DNA of 64,000 bases from an uncultured Clostridia bacterium (GTDB lineage Bacteria; Bacillota; Clostridia; Christensenellales; Borkfalkiaceae), in NCBI GenBank assembly GCA_944363645.1, contig CALVUR010000002.1:124001-188000 (forward strand). Reading direction: 5' to 3'. Of this stretch, positions 51,738 to 60,991 are shown piece after piece. The notes below the pieces were generated by a model, which did not search any database, was not told the origin of the DNA, and saw nothing but the letters and a program-made list of their open reading frames with translations. The translations under genes were made by a program, and so were the position numbers. How positions within the stretch are numbered: the first letter of the stretch is position 1; every line of letters begins with the position of its first letter.

Positions 51738-52556
51738 ATGTTTCCAGGATATCTTTTTAAAATAAACATTGGCGGTCAAGTTTATGGACCTACGCTTTAT
51801 GGCGTGTTGATCGCTGTGGGACTTATCGCCTGCTTTGCAATCATCTTTTATTACGGAAAAAAATTGCACTATAACCCCGACTTTTTGGACTTTATCTTTT
51901 ATGACGGTATTGCATCAATAATTGTGGGCTTTGGCTCTGCGGCAGTTTTCCAAGCGGTGTATAACTTTATTGAAAGTGGCGTGTTTGAGTTTGGTGGCAT
52001 TACATTTATCGGCGGTTTAATCGGCGGTGCTGCATGCTTTATTATCATTTACTTTATTTTTAGGAAAAAGTACAACACAAGACTTTGCGAAGTTTTAAGT
52101 TATATCCCGTGCGCAATTTTAATCGCCCACGCTTTTGGTAGAGTTGGTTGCTTGATGGCTGGTTGTTGCCACGGTAGATTTTTAGGCACTGAATATGTTG
52201 TCGGCGGTATTAAGATGCAAGGCGACTTTGGCTGGGGCTATTATATACCAACCCAACTTTATGAAGCGTTGTTCTTGTTTTTAATGTTTGCAGTACTTTC
52301 ATTTTTAATCTTTAAGTACGACTATAAACACGGCTTAAGTTTTTACCTTTTCTTTTACGGCATCTTTAGATTTTTGATTGAATTTTTACGTGCCGACCAC
52401 CGTGGCGAATTTGTAGGTAGTTTATCACCTTCACAGTTTTGGTCATTGATAATGATTCCCCTTGCTGTTGGCGTTTACTTCTTACAAAAATATAACCTTA
52501 AAAAACGTGCAGAAGAATTGAAAAATAACCCCTTAGGCTATACTAAGGATAAATAA
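51738..52556 (+). CDS. lgt: Prolipoprotein diacylglyceryl transferase
   Basis: Adds the diacylglyceryl group to the lipobox cysteine of lipoproteins, and several such proteins are encoded in this window. 272 residues with about seven transmembrane helices. The catalytic region reads A-H-A-F-G-R-V-G-C-L-M-A-G-C-C-H-G-R, the Cys-rich variant seen in a subset of Firmicutes in place of G-R-x-G-N-F-x-N. Later F-R-F-L-I-E-F-L-R-A-D-H and S-P-S-Q-F-W-S are conserved. AAAAGGAG precedes the ATG. Possibly lgt2-type rather than the main enzyme. Confidence 0.9.
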   Translation: MFPGYLFKINIGGQVYGPTLYGVLIAVGLIACFAIIFYYGKKLHYNPDFLDFIFYDGIASIIVGFGSAAVFQAVYNFIESGVFEFGGITFIGGLIGGAACFIIIYFIFRKKYNTRLCEVLSYIPCAILIAHAFGRVGCLMAGCCHGRFLGTEYVVGGIKMQGDFGWGYYIPTQLYEALFLFLMFAVLSFLIFKYDYKHGLSFYLFFYGIFRFLIEFLRADHRGEFVGSLSPSQFWSLIMIPLAVGVYFLQKYNLKKRAEELKNNPLGYTKDK

Positions 52557-52558
52557 TT

Positions 52559-52609
52559 AAAAAAAAGTGCTAAAAGTAAGGCTATAAGCCCGAAATCAGC
52601 ACTTTTTTT
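52559..52609 (+). repeat. Palindromic element copy 16
   Basis: Core GGCTATAAGCCCGAAATC (52580-52597) between perfect arms AAAAAAAGTGCT and AGCACTTTTTTT. It follows the lgt stop by about two bases and should work as its terminator. Confidence 0.85.
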
Positions 52610-53195
52610 ATTTTTTAAACTTTGCTTTTTTCAACAAAAATACCCACCACCCACTTTTTAAGTTTAAAAATATATAGTAACCCATATTCCAGCCCCATAT
52701 ATATACCGCAAAATAAGGACAATATCAAAAAAACCGCACACATACCCCCTTATTTTGATAAGGATAAAGAAATTTTAAAATAACTTATGTAAAGTTGTGT
52801 AAAAACCATATAAAAAGATTTAAAATATATAAAAATAGGGCTATAAGCCCGTTATTACCATATTTTTAAAAAAAGCCACCCCAAATGGCTTTTATTTTTT
52901 TGCCCAAAAAATTACGAAAAAGGTATATTTTACCCCACAAAAACCCCATACATACCCCAACTAACACACCAAACGATAAAATAAAGAAAACCACCATAAA
53001 AAATCACGTAAAACCGCCCCACAATTTTTTTATTTTCACTTTTTTAAACCCCAACTTTTTACCCCCATAGAAAACCCAAACCGCCACTCACTCACTCTCT
53101 CTCATTCTCAAACCCCAACCCAACAACTCAAACCATTCACCAAAAAACTCAAACCTAACCCCAAAAAAAGGCGAGAAAAAAAGCCCGGAAATCAA
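52610..53195. other. Gene-free low-complexity region after lgt
   Basis: Rich in C/A runs. It holds copies of palindromic elements 17 and 18 nearby, the word ACTCAAACCATTCACCAAAA (53126 on) shared with 41513 and 41640, and a CACTCACTCTCTCTC stretch. No reading frame with coding character. Confidence 0.6.
52818..52871 (+). repeat. Palindromic element copy 17
   Basis: Core GGGCTATAAGCCCGTTATT (52838-52856), arms TAAAAATA and TATTTTTA. Confidence 0.85.
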
Positions 53196-53230
53196 CAAAA
53201 AGTGTTGATAACGGGCTTATAGACCGATAT
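53196..53230 (-). repeat. Palindromic element copy 18
   Basis: Core GATAACGGGCTTATAG (53207-53222) next to AAAAAGTGTT. Intergenic, beside the truA 3' end. Confidence 0.75.
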
Positions 53231-53251
53231 TTAATATTTTATTTGCCAAGT

Positions 53252-53980
53252 TTAATATTGAACGCTTTGTAAAACCAAGCCTTTGGCGGGGGCAGTTTTG
53301 CCGACCAAATTACGGTTGCCGGAAGAGAGAGCCAAGCAAAGTTTATCTTTATCGAGTTTATCTTCGCAAGCGAAAATGATAGTGCCGGCGATGATCCTAA
53401 CCATATTATATAAAAAGCCGTTGCCGGTGATAAAAACGGTGAAGTCGTTGCCGTTTTGCACAATTTTTGCGTCGTAAATGGTCCTTACGGTATTTTTAAC
53501 AGCCGAACCGCTTGCCAAAAAGCATTTAAAATCGTGCGTGCCTGTGATGGTATCCAAAACCATTTGCGCTTTTTCGATATCGAAAGTTTCAACCCTGGTG
53601 GCAAACCTTTCTTTTAAAGGAAGATTTACGGTTGACAAATAAAAATTGTAAGCGTAAGTTTTGCGTTTTGCCGTGTAACGTGCGTGAAAATCATCATCCA
53701 CCATAGAAGAATTGAGAACACGGATATCGTCTGGCAAAAAGCCGTTTATTGCAAGGCAAATTTTTTCTGGCGGAATGGTGCAGTTTGTATCAAAATGGGC
53801 GACCTGACCGATGGCGTGAACGCCTGAATCGGTCCTTCCGCTTGCAACCAAACTTACCCTTTCACCGGTGAGTGAAAAAATAGCGTCTTCGATAACTTGT
53901 TGGATGGAAATGCCGTTTAATTGGCGTTGCCAACCGCAATAATTAGTGCCGTCATAGGATATTGTAAGCAAAATTCTCAT
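53252..53980 (-). CDS. truA: tRNA pseudouridine(38-40) synthase TruA
   Basis: Converts U38-U40 of tRNA anticodon arms to pseudouridine. The catalytic Asp is in S-G-R-T-D-S-G-V-H-A-I-G-Q-V, the family signature; also present are Y-D-G-T-N-Y-C-G-W-Q-R-Q near the start and N-G-F-L-Y-N-M-V-R-I. 242 residues, full length. Its ATG overlaps the stop of ecfT (ATGA), which is a common ECF-truA operon end in Firmicutes. Confidence 0.96.
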   Translation of the reverse strand: MRILLTISYDGTNYCGWQRQLNGISIQQVIEDAIFSLTGERVSLVASGRTDSGVHAIGQVAHFDTNCTIPPEKICLAINGFLPDDIRVLNSSMVDDDFHARYTAKRKTYAYNFYLSTVNLPLKERFATRVETFDIEKAQMVLDTITGTHDFKCFLASGSAVKNTVRTIYDAKIVQNGNDFTVFITGNGFLYNMVRIIAGTIIFACEDKLDKDKLCLALSSGNRNLVGKTAPAKGLVLQSVQY

Positions 53981-54801
53981 ATAATAGCCACCAAAAAGTT
54001 GTTACATAAAATTACCGCAGAAAGTGTAGCCAAGGTGAATAAAAGCCCAATTAAATCACGCCATGAAAAGGTAAGTTTTTTAAATTTTGTGCGTTTTGTG
54101 GTGGAAGAAAAGCACCTTGCGTCCATAGCGTCGCCTAATTCTTCAGCACGGCGCAACGCACTTGTAAGTAGGGGAATTAAAACGGGCAAAAGTGCCTTTG
54201 CACGCTTGAAAATGTTACCGCTTTCAAAGTCGGCACCCCTTGCCTTTTGGGCGTTTATTATACGCTCGGTTTCTTCCATTAAAGTGGGGATAAACCTTAA
54301 AGCGATTGACATCATAAGTGCCAAAATGTGAACGGGAATTTTAAAAATGGTAAGTGGTTTTAATAAAACTTCGATACCGTTAGTGAGTTCTACCGGCGAA
54401 GATGTCAGTGTAAGTAGGCTTGAGCCGAACATCAAAAGTGTAAACCTTAGTGCCATAAAGACGGCGTAAATAAGCGATTTATCGGTGATATTTCTTAAAA
54501 GCCAAACGTCCCAAAGCACCTTTGCACCTTCTTCTTTGTGGAAGAAAATGTTGATGATAAAGGTAAAAGCGATGATAAAATACACGGCTTTTATGCTACG
54601 TGCGACCGACTTAAAGGGCACTTTTGACGCCAAGATTGTAACAAGCAAAAATACACCCACAGCCAAAAAGCCCCAGAAGTTTTTTGCCACGAAAACCATG
54701 ACGATATATATAATTAAAAGGACAATTTTCGTAAATGAGTCCATGCGGTGCACGGGCGATTTTACCGGATAGTATTGTCCAAATACAGCATCTTTTAACA
54801 T
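53977..54801 (-). CDS. ecfT: ECF transporter transmembrane (coupling) subunit EcfT
   Basis: Joins the two ATPases to interchangeable vitamin-binding S-components, which are encoded elsewhere. A 274-residue protein with about five to six transmembrane helices. The coupling helices with A-R-G (A-Q-K-A-R-G-A-D-F) and A-M-D-A-R-C-F are the paired A-R-x motifs that contact EcfA. Ends overlapping truA. Order ecfA1-ecfA2-ecfT-truA is normal for Firmicutes. Confidence 0.93.
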   Translation of the reverse strand: MLKDAVFGQYYPVKSPVHRMDSFTKIVLLIIYIVMVFVAKNFWGFLAVGVFLLVTILASKVPFKSVARSIKAVYFIIAFTFIINIFFHKEEGAKVLWDVWLLRNITDKSLIYAVFMALRFTLLMFGSSLLTLTSSPVELTNGIEVLLKPLTIFKIPVHILALMMSIALRFIPTLMEETERIINAQKARGADFESGNIFKRAKALLPVLIPLLTSALRRAEELGDAMDARCFSSTTKRTKFKKLTFSWRDLIGLLFTLATLSAVILCNNFLVAII

Positions 54802-54864
54802 AATTTATTTATCGTGCGAACGAGCGCAAAGTAATTTATTTTTGATTAGTTTATTATCGTTAGT

Positions 54865-55767
54865 TTATTTTTGATTTTTGATAGCGTTTGCAAGTTTTAC
54901 ACAAAAGTCATCGGTTGTAAAATCGGTATCCAAAACAATTCCGTTTTTAGATAGTTCGTTAGTTAAGTAAGCGGTAACAGGCACTTCTAAACCGCATTCT
55001 GTAATCAAAGCCTGATCGCTGAAAAGTTGTTTAGGGGTGCCGACCTTTTTAAGCACACCATGATCGAAAATTGCCGAACTTGTGCAGTGGTTTGCGACAT
55101 CGTTCATATCGTGCGAAACGATAATGATAGTTTTAATCACGTCACGGTGAAGCCTGTGAAGAAGTTGCCAAAGTTCGTTTTTGCCCTTAGGGTCTAAACC
55201 GGCGCAAGGCTCATCTAACACCAAAATTTGTGGGCGAGCGGCAAGCACGCCAGCGATTGCCACCCTACGCTTTTGACCGCCAGAAATTTCAAACGGCGAT
55301 TTATCTTTTATTTCAAAATAGTTAAGCCCAACCATCTCGATAGCGTTTTTTGTAAGAATTTCAACTTCGGCTTCGCTTGTTTCGGGCATAAAGTTTTTAA
55401 TGGCAAAACTTACATCTTCCTTAACGGTGTCGGCAAAAAGTTGGTATTCAGGATACTGAAAAACCATGCCAACCGTACGGCGAAGGTCTTTTAACTTACT
55501 TTTCATGCGCTTTTTCTGTTTTTTAGATTCACGCTTTTTAGTAGGTTCAAAAAATAGGTTGTAATCGCCAATGGTAATTTGACCGCTTTGGATGGGAATA
55601 AGTGCGTTTAAGTGCTGGATAAAAGTGGACTTACCACTGCCGGTATGCCCAATTATGCCGAAAAATTCCCCTTCCTTTATGGTCAAAGAAACCTTTTTGA
55701 GTGCGTAAGTTGCAAACTTTGTACCCTTATTATATTGATAGTCAATGTTATTGCAAATAATGTCCAT
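54865..55767 (-). CDS. ecfA2: ECF transporter ATPase EcfA2
   Basis: A 300-residue ABC ATPase. Walker A G-H-T-G-S-G-K-S-T, signature I-S-G-G-Q-K-R-R, Walker B I-L-V-L-D-E-P-C-A-G-L-D with the catalytic Glu, and switch His in V-S-H-D-M. The insert of K-R-E-S-K-K-Q-K-K-R before the Q-loop is Lys-rich and longer than usual. It couples vitamin/metal uptake to ATP hydrolysis with EcfA1 and EcfT. Confidence 0.93.
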   Translation of the reverse strand: MDIICNNIDYQYNKGTKFATYALKKVSLTIKEGEFFGIIGHTGSGKSTFIQHLNALIPIQSGQITIGDYNLFFEPTKKRESKKQKKRMKSKLKDLRRTVGMVFQYPEYQLFADTVKEDVSFAIKNFMPETSEAEVEILTKNAIEMVGLNYFEIKDKSPFEISGGQKRRVAIAGVLAARPQILVLDEPCAGLDPKGKNELWQLLHRLHRDVIKTIIIVSHDMNDVANHCTSSAIFDHGVLKKVGTPKQLFSDQALITECGLEVPVTAYLTNELSKNGIVLDTDFTTDDFCVKLANAIKNQK

Positions 55768-55773
55768 AAACTG

Positions 55774-55803
55774 TAAAAAGTGGGGCTATAAGCCCGTTAT
55801 CCC
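55774..55803 (+). repeat. Palindromic element copy 19
   Basis: TAAAAAGTGGGGCTATAAGC and following; core GGGCTATAAGCCCGTTATC at 55783-55801. It fills the gap between ecfA1 and ecfA2, reaching three bases from the ecfA1 stop. A terminator here would reduce ecfA2, so readthrough must occur. Confidence 0.85.
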
Positions 55804-55805
55804 AA

Positions 55806-56636
55806 TTATTGCTTGTTTTTAAGTTCAATAATGTTTTGTAAAAGTTGTTCTTTTGTGGCGGAATCAGGGATATCAACGCCCAAAGATTGAAGTTTGTCGC
55901 AAATTTTCATAAAGACGGGCTGTTCCATACCGGCACGTGAAAGTAAATCTTTATCCCTAAAAATTTCCATCGGCGGTGCAACACGCTCTATTACCCCGTT
56001 ATTTAAAACGGCAACCTTGTCGCATTCGGTTACTTCGTCCATATAATGCGTAATGGTTATAACGGTCATTTTTTCTTCACGATTGAGTTTTTTGACAACA
56101 TCTATAACTTCGGCACGGCCACGTGGGTCTAACATGGAAGTGGACTCATCTAAAATAAGAATTTTAGGTTTTATAGCCAAAATGCCAGCGATTGCAACAC
56201 GCTGTTTTTGACCGCCAGATAGCCTTGAAGCCATGCTGTCTTTAAATTCGTAAGTGCCTGTTTCTTTTAAAGCAAAATCTAAACGAGATTTAATTTCTTC
56301 ACGGCTGATACCTATGTTTTCAGGGCCAAAAACCACATCGTCTTCAACGATGGATGCCACCATTTGGTTGTCTGGATTTTGGAAAACTATGCCCACGTTT
56401 TTGCGGATTTCGTAAAAGTTTTCTTGCTTTTTGGCATCAAGACCTAACACGGTGATTTCACCTTGAGTTGGTTCAAGTAGCCCGTTTATAAGCCTTGCAA
56501 GCGTGGACTTACCGCTGGCGTTTTTGCCAATAACTGCCAAAAATTCCCCTTCTTTAACGGTAAGGTTAAGCCCTGACAAAACAGGTCCGCTATCTTTATA
56601 TGAAAAATGTAAATCTTTAATCTCTATAACGTTCAT
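55806..56636 (-). CDS. ecfA1: ECF transporter ATPase EcfA1
   Basis: A 276-residue ABC ATPase. Walker A is G-K-N-A-S-G-K-S-T, signature L-S-G-G-Q-K-Q-R, Walker B I-L-I-L-D-E-S-T-S-M-L-D, a serine in place of the usual Pro as in EcfA1 proteins. I use the ATG at 56636 (M-N-V-I-E-I-K-D-L-H-F); an in-frame TTG 21 bases upstream has no better ribosome site. First gene of the operon. Confidence 0.93.
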   Translation of the reverse strand: MNVIEIKDLHFSYKDSGPVLSGLNLTVKEGEFLAVIGKNASGKSTLARLINGLLEPTQGEITVLGLDAKKQENFYEIRKNVGIVFQNPDNQMVASIVEDDVVFGPENIGISREEIKSRLDFALKETGTYEFKDSMASRLSGGQKQRVAIAGILAIKPKILILDESTSMLDPRGRAEVIDVVKKLNREEKMTVITITHYMDEVTECDKVAVLNNGVIERVAPPMEIFRDKDLLSRAGMEQPVFMKICDKLQSLGVDIPDSATKEQLLQNIIELKNKQ

Positions 56637-56732
56637 AATACTACCTTTTTTCAACATTCAATTATAGCAAAATTTATATTATTTAACAAGCAAATTAAAG
56701 AAAAAGCAAAGTTTTCAGCAGTTTTACACACA

Positions 56733-56769
56733 AAAAACAAAAACCGAACGGCAAAAATTGCCATTCGGT
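56733..56769 (-). terminator. Terminator of gltX
   Basis: Stem ACCGAA(C)GGCAA (56743-56754) with its complement 56758-56769. On the minus strand followed by TTTTTG and more Ts. Confidence 0.85.
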
Positions 56770-56918
56770 AATATGTTTTACTTATTTTAGGCGTAATAAC
56801 TTAAAATAATTGTGAATTTTTCCGTCCCTATTATCAACACCTTTTGGCATTGACATTTTTAATAGGACGGCGCATCCCTTTAAGGGCATCAACATTTTTT
56901 TAAATATCGCCCCAAAAA

Positions 56919-58355
56919 TTATTTATTTAATAAGTCCATAGAAAATTGTAATCTTCTTAAAGATTCTTGCTTGCCGAGAATTTGAGCGAGTTCAACAGAG
57001 CCACCTGGTGTAACTTCTTTACCGGAAAGTGCAACCCTTGCAATGCCCAAAACTTGACCTGACTTATAGCCGTTTTCTTGTGCGCAGTTTGAAAGTGAAG
57101 TGTAAATGGTATCGTGGTCGAAAGTATCGATTGATTCAAGCGTTTTATAAATTAGCGGAACGACCACTTTTGCCATTTCTTTATCGGTCTTCATTTTCTT
57201 GTGGTAATATAGATCGAGAGAGTATTCTTCAAACTCTTCAAGGAAGTTGATCTTATCAGGAATTTCGCTTAAAATTTCAACACGAGTCTTTAAAAGTGGG
57301 GCTATAAGCCTGTTATCGTACTTTGTACCGACCTTTGAAGCCTCGATATAAGGTTTAGCAACGTTATAAAATTCCTCATCGGTCATTGCCTTTAAGTATT
57401 CACCGTTAAGCCAGCGAAGTTTAACATCGTCAAAGATTGCTGGGGACTTTGAAACGCCGTCTAAAGAGAATTTTTCGATCATTTCGTCCATGGTCATTTT
57501 TTCAGAGTTATCCTTTGGACACCAGCCTAAAAGTGCGATATAGTTTACGATTGCTTGTGGCAAGTAACCTTTTTTAACGAAATCGTCAAAGTTAGCATCG
57601 CCATAGCGTTTAGATAACTTTCTTGTTGCGTCCTTCATGATTGGTGGAAGGTGTATATAACAAGGTCTTTCCCAACCGAAAGCATCGTACATAAGGTTGT
57701 ATTTTGGTGTGGAAGAAAGGTATTCTGAACCACGGATAACGTGGGTAATGCCCATCAAGTGGTCGTCGATAACGTTTGCAAAGTTGTATGTGGGAAGTCC
57801 GTCAGTTTTGATTAAAATATTGTCTTCGAGTTCGGAAAAGTCAACAGAGATTGTGCCATAAACGGCGTCTTCATAAGTGCCAACACCAACTTTTGGAATG
57901 TTTTGACGGATAACATAAGGTACGCCATCACGCAATTTTTGCTCGATTTCTTCCTTGGATAAATTTAAGCAGTGCTTGTCGTAACGGGTGTTGCCTAAAT
58001 CGTCTTTTAAAGTTTCAAGCCTTTCTTTTGTGCAGAAACAGTAATAAGCCCCGCCCTTTTCAATCAATTCTTTAGCGTATTTTTGGTAAATTTCCTTGCG
58101 CTGTGATTGAATGTACGGACCGTAATTACCGCCAACGTCTGGGCCTTCGTCATAGGTCATACCGCCTTCTTTTAAAGAAGAGTAAATGACTTCGGTTGCG
58201 CCTTCAACAAAACGTTCTTGATCGGTATCTTCAATACGAAGGATAAAGTCGCCACCATTTTTGCGGGCGTACAAATAGCAATATAAAGCGGTTCTCATAC
58301 CGCCAAGGTGCATAAACCCTGTTGGGCTTGGTGCAAAACGAGTTCTTACTTTCAT
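56919..58355 (-). CDS. gltX: Glutamyl-tRNA synthetase
   Basis: Charges tRNA-Glu (and possibly tRNA-Gln). A 478-residue class I synthetase: R-F-A-P-S-P-T-G-F-M-H-L-G-G (HIGH-type motif) at the N-terminus and K-L-S-K-R-Y-G-D (KMSKS-type) in the middle. A palindromic element (57290-57323) is inside the gene and encodes Y-D-N-R-L-I-A-P-L-L in the anticodon-binding helical part, read from the opposite strand to the other in-gene copies. The gene stays open, so it is likely functional. Confidence 0.96.
   Translation of the reverse strand: MKVRTRFAPSPTGFMHLGGMRTALYCYLYARKNGGDFILRIEDTDQERFVEGATEVIYSSLKEGGMTYDEGPDVGGNYGPYIQSQRKEIYQKYAKELIEKGGAYYCFCTKERLETLKDDLGNTRYDKHCLNLSKEEIEQKLRDGVPYVIRQNIPKVGVGTYEDAVYGTISVDFSELEDNILIKTDGLPTYNFANVIDDHLMGITHVIRGSEYLSSTPKYNLMYDAFGWERPCYIHLPPIMKDATRKLSKRYGDANFDDFVKKGYLPQAIVNYIALLGWCPKDNSEKMTMDEMIEKFSLDGVSKSPAIFDDVKLRWLNGEYLKAMTDEEFYNVAKPYIEASKVGTKYDNRLIAPLLKTRVEILSEIPDKINFLEEFEEYSLDLYYHKKMKTDKEMAKVVVPLIYKTLESIDTFDHDTIYTSLSNCAQENGYKSGQVLGIARVALSGKEVTPGGSVELAQILGKQESLRRLQFSMDLLNK
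57290..57323 (+). repeat. Palindromic element copy 20, inside gltX
   Basis: Core GGGCTATAAGCCTGTTATC (57298-57316) with short arms AAAAGT and ACTTTG. Antisense to the reading frame; the frame is preserved. Confidence 0.82.
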
Positions 58356-58794
58356 AACTGATCCTCTATATAAAATGTAATTTTTTATTTTTTAACTTTA
58401 AACGCTTGCCTAACCTTTTTAAGTAATCTTTTAAGTAACCTTTTTAAGTAATCTTTTAAGTAACCTTTTTAAGCATACTTTTAATATCCCCCATTTTTTA
58501 CGCCAAAAATTTGGCAAGATAAATAAGGTTAAATTAAACGGGCTTTATCAAAAAGGAAGGACAAAAAAGATTAAATTATTTAAGGGGTGGAATTTTTTTT
58601 GACTTTTAGTCGCCTTTTTGGTAACCTAATAAAAGAAATATTTATAGCGAATAGTTTATTTTGATTTTAGACCTAAAATTTTTATAAATTTAACCTAACT
58701 TAACGGCAAAATTTTAGAAAAATTTCCGCCTAAAAATTCTCTAATAAACAGTTTTAAAAATTCCGTTTAAAAATTTCAGAAAACTGATAAAAGC
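58356..58794 (-). other. gltX upstream region with a 25-base tandem repeat
   Basis: The unit TAACCTTTTTAAGTAATCTT (plus TTAAG) is repeated at 58411-58435, 58436-58460 and partly to 58475. The remainder is A/T-rich. No gene; no T-box signature that I can recognise. Confidence 0.6.
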
Positions 58795-59496
58795 CTATTT
58801 TTCTTCAAAGGCTTTTTCCACACGGGCGGTGATGTCATCTAAAACGCTTTCGTGGAAGAAACTGAAAAGTTTATCATGAGCGATGATGATGTGGTCCAAA
58901 AGTTTTATGTTGTTAGCGGAAAGGATATAGCAAAGTTTTTCTGTTGTTGCGATATCTGCCCTGCTTGGTCTTGGATCGCCCGACAAGTGGTTATGGGTGA
59001 TAACCAAATATTTAGGGGCGTTAAGGACGATTTTTTTACAAAAGTCCTGCATGTCGATACTTGCCATATCGATAAAGTGGTCGCCCATAAATTCCTTACC
59101 GATGACCTGCATATATTGGTCAAGGTAATAGATAATGATAACTTCAGTTTTATATTTTGCGTAAGTGCGGAAAAGGTCGTCACGAATAACATTAAGCGAA
59201 GAAACTTGTTCTGGCATTTGACCATGGTGATAGCACCTTTTAAAAATTTCCTGTACGGAAATGATAAAGGTTGCAGTGGACTTACCGACGCCCTTTAAAC
59301 TTATAAGTTCGTCATACGAAGCGTTAAAAACATTTTCAAGCGAGCCGAATTCATGAAGTAAAATGTGCGCCGTATCGTTTGTGTTTACACGTGGTTTTGC
59401 GTTAAACAACAAAAGTTCTAAAAGTTCGTGGTCGTAAATGTTATTCATATTTTCGATTGCCTTATCACGCAATCTGTCCCGATGTTTTTCGTGCAT
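58795..59496 (-). CDS. radC: RadC-like JAB/MPN-domain protein
   Basis: A 233-residue protein with an N-terminal helix-hairpin-helix region (E-L-I-S-L-K-G-V-G-K-S-T-A) and a C-terminal JAB domain with metal motif H-N-H-L-S-G-D-P-R-P-S-R-A-D, the standard RadC signature. The name comes from E. coli radC, but a role in DNA repair is not established. Alone on its strand, without an obvious operon partner. Confidence 0.92.
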   Translation of the reverse strand: MHEKHRDRLRDKAIENMNNIYDHELLELLLFNAKPRVNTNDTAHILLHEFGSLENVFNASYDELISLKGVGKSTATFIISVQEIFKRCYHHGQMPEQVSSLNVIRDDLFRTYAKYKTEVIIIYYLDQYMQVIGKEFMGDHFIDMASIDMQDFCKKIVLNAPKYLVITHNHLSGDPRPSRADIATTEKLCYILSANNIKLLDHIIIAHDKLFSFFHESVLDDITARVEKAFEEK

Positions 59497-59532
59497 AATT
59501 TACTTAAAAACAAAAAAGTTGTTAAAAACATT

Positions 59533-59560
59533 TTAACATATTTTACAAAAAGTGTATAAT
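59533..59560 (+). promoter_or_regulatory. Promoter of pepV
   Basis: TTAACA (59533-59538), 16-base spacer, TATAAT (59555-59560). Confidence 0.55.
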
Positions 59561-59629
59561 GTATTTATCAAAAATTTTAACTTACTTTAATTTTTAGCAT
59601 AAATTTTATGTTAAAAGGGAGATTTTTAC

Positions 59630-60937
59630 ATGGAAAAGACAAAATCAACACAACCAATCGTATTCGATAAAGAAAAAATGGTTTATAATTTTTTTGAACT
59701 TTTAAAAATTAGAAGTGTTAAAGAAGCCCCCACCGAAAACGCCCCATTTGGCGAAGGTGTAAGGGAAGCGTTAAGATATACATTAAATTTAGCAAAGACT
59801 TTGGGCTTTGAAGTCAAAAATTACGACAACTATATCGGTGAAGTAATTTGGGGCGAAGGCGAAGGCAACCCATTTGGCATACTTTGCCACTTAGACGTTG
59901 TCCCCGAAGGCGATTTAAGCGATTGGGACACCCCACCTTACACACCAACGGTAAAAGATAACAAGATTTACGCACGTGGCGCACTTGACGATAAGTGCGG
60001 TGTAATGTCAGTACTTTTCTGCATGAAGGCACTTTTGGATGCTGGCTATACCCCAAAGCGTGAAATCAGGCTTATTTTAGGTTGCGACGAAGAAAGCGGT
60101 TGGGGCTGTATTGAACATTATAAAAAAGTTGCTACTCTTCCTGAAGAAGGTATATCCCCCGATGCTGACTTCCCGGTAATTTATGCAGAAAAAGGCATTG
60201 TTCACCTAACATATAAGTTCACCAAATCACCAAGTTTAATAAGTATAAGCGGCGGCACACGTGCAAACGTTGTGTGCGACAAAGTTGTTGCTAAAGTTGA
60301 AAATGTTGGGCTATATGCCGATTATCAAGGTGTTTTGGTGGATGAAGAAAACCAAGTTATCACAACTTCTGGCGTTTCGGCACACGGCTCTACACCCGAA
60401 AAGGGCGTAAACGCAATGGATCTTATGATTAAGGTGTTAGAAGAAAAAGGGCTTGTTGAAAGTGGTATCCACGACAAACTTTTTAAAGACACACAAGGTC
60501 TTAAAAATTTGGTTGACGAAACGGGCAGATTGACATTTTCCCCTAACCTTATAAGTAGCGACGATAACTTTATTTATGTAACCGTTGATGTAAGATACCC
60601 TGCCACCTTGAAAAAGGACGTTATCATGAAAAACCTTAAAAAGGTTGGCAATTTTGAAATTAAAAATTATCAAGCACCACTTTATTCACCAAAAGACAGC
60701 GGACTTGTAAAAACACTTTGCGACATTTATAACGAATTGACTGGCGAAAAGTGTGAGCCTATTGCTATAGGCGGCGGTACTTATGCACGTGCGCTTAAAT
60801 ATGGCGTTGCGTTTGGACCTGCGCACAACGAAGCCGAAGCAGATAGCATTCATAAGCCGAACGAATTTATCACCATTGACACAATAAAACTTATGAATCA
60901 AATTTACCTTGAAACCTTAAAACGCATTTGCTTTTAA
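59630..60937 (+). CDS. pepV: M20 dipeptidase PepV-like
   Basis: Cytosolic zinc dipeptidase, 435 residues. The metal ligands are His in C-H-L-D-V-V-P-E-G, Asp in G-A-L-D-D-K, the base Glu and metal Glu in D-E-E-S-G-W-G, and a later His in G-P-A-H-N-E-A. An inserted lid domain lies at about residues 180-390, as in PepV. AAAAGGGAG is eight bases before the ATG. It has its own promoter and ends near a palindromic element. Confidence 0.93.
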   Translation: MEKTKSTQPIVFDKEKMVYNFFELLKIRSVKEAPTENAPFGEGVREALRYTLNLAKTLGFEVKNYDNYIGEVIWGEGEGNPFGILCHLDVVPEGDLSDWDTPPYTPTVKDNKIYARGALDDKCGVMSVLFCMKALLDAGYTPKREIRLILGCDEESGWGCIEHYKKVATLPEEGISPDADFPVIYAEKGIVHLTYKFTKSPSLISISGGTRANVVCDKVVAKVENVGLYADYQGVLVDEENQVITTSGVSAHGSTPEKGVNAMDLMIKVLEEKGLVESGIHDKLFKDTQGLKNLVDETGRLTFSPNLISSDDNFIYVTVDVRYPATLKKDVIMKNLKKVGNFEIKNYQAPLYSPKDSGLVKTLCDIYNELTGEKCEPIAIGGGTYARALKYGVAFGPAHNEAEADSIHKPNEFITIDTIKLMNQIYLETLKRICF

Positions 60938-60991
60938 TTAAAAAAATCTTCAATAAGTAGGTCTATAAGCCTGTTATTGAAGATTTTTTAT
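60938..60991 (+). repeat. Palindromic element copy 21
   Basis: Core GGTCTATAAGCCTGTTATT (60960-60978) between arms AAAAAATCTTCAATAA and TTATTGAAGATTTTTT. It is an efficient-looking bidirectional terminator between convergent pepV and the HTH gene. Confidence 0.88.

Noticed and set aside
53000..53110. Repetitive CTCACTCTCTCTC sequence considered as a CRISPR leader or array
   Set aside because: No regularly spaced direct repeats with unique spacers, and no cas genes in the window.
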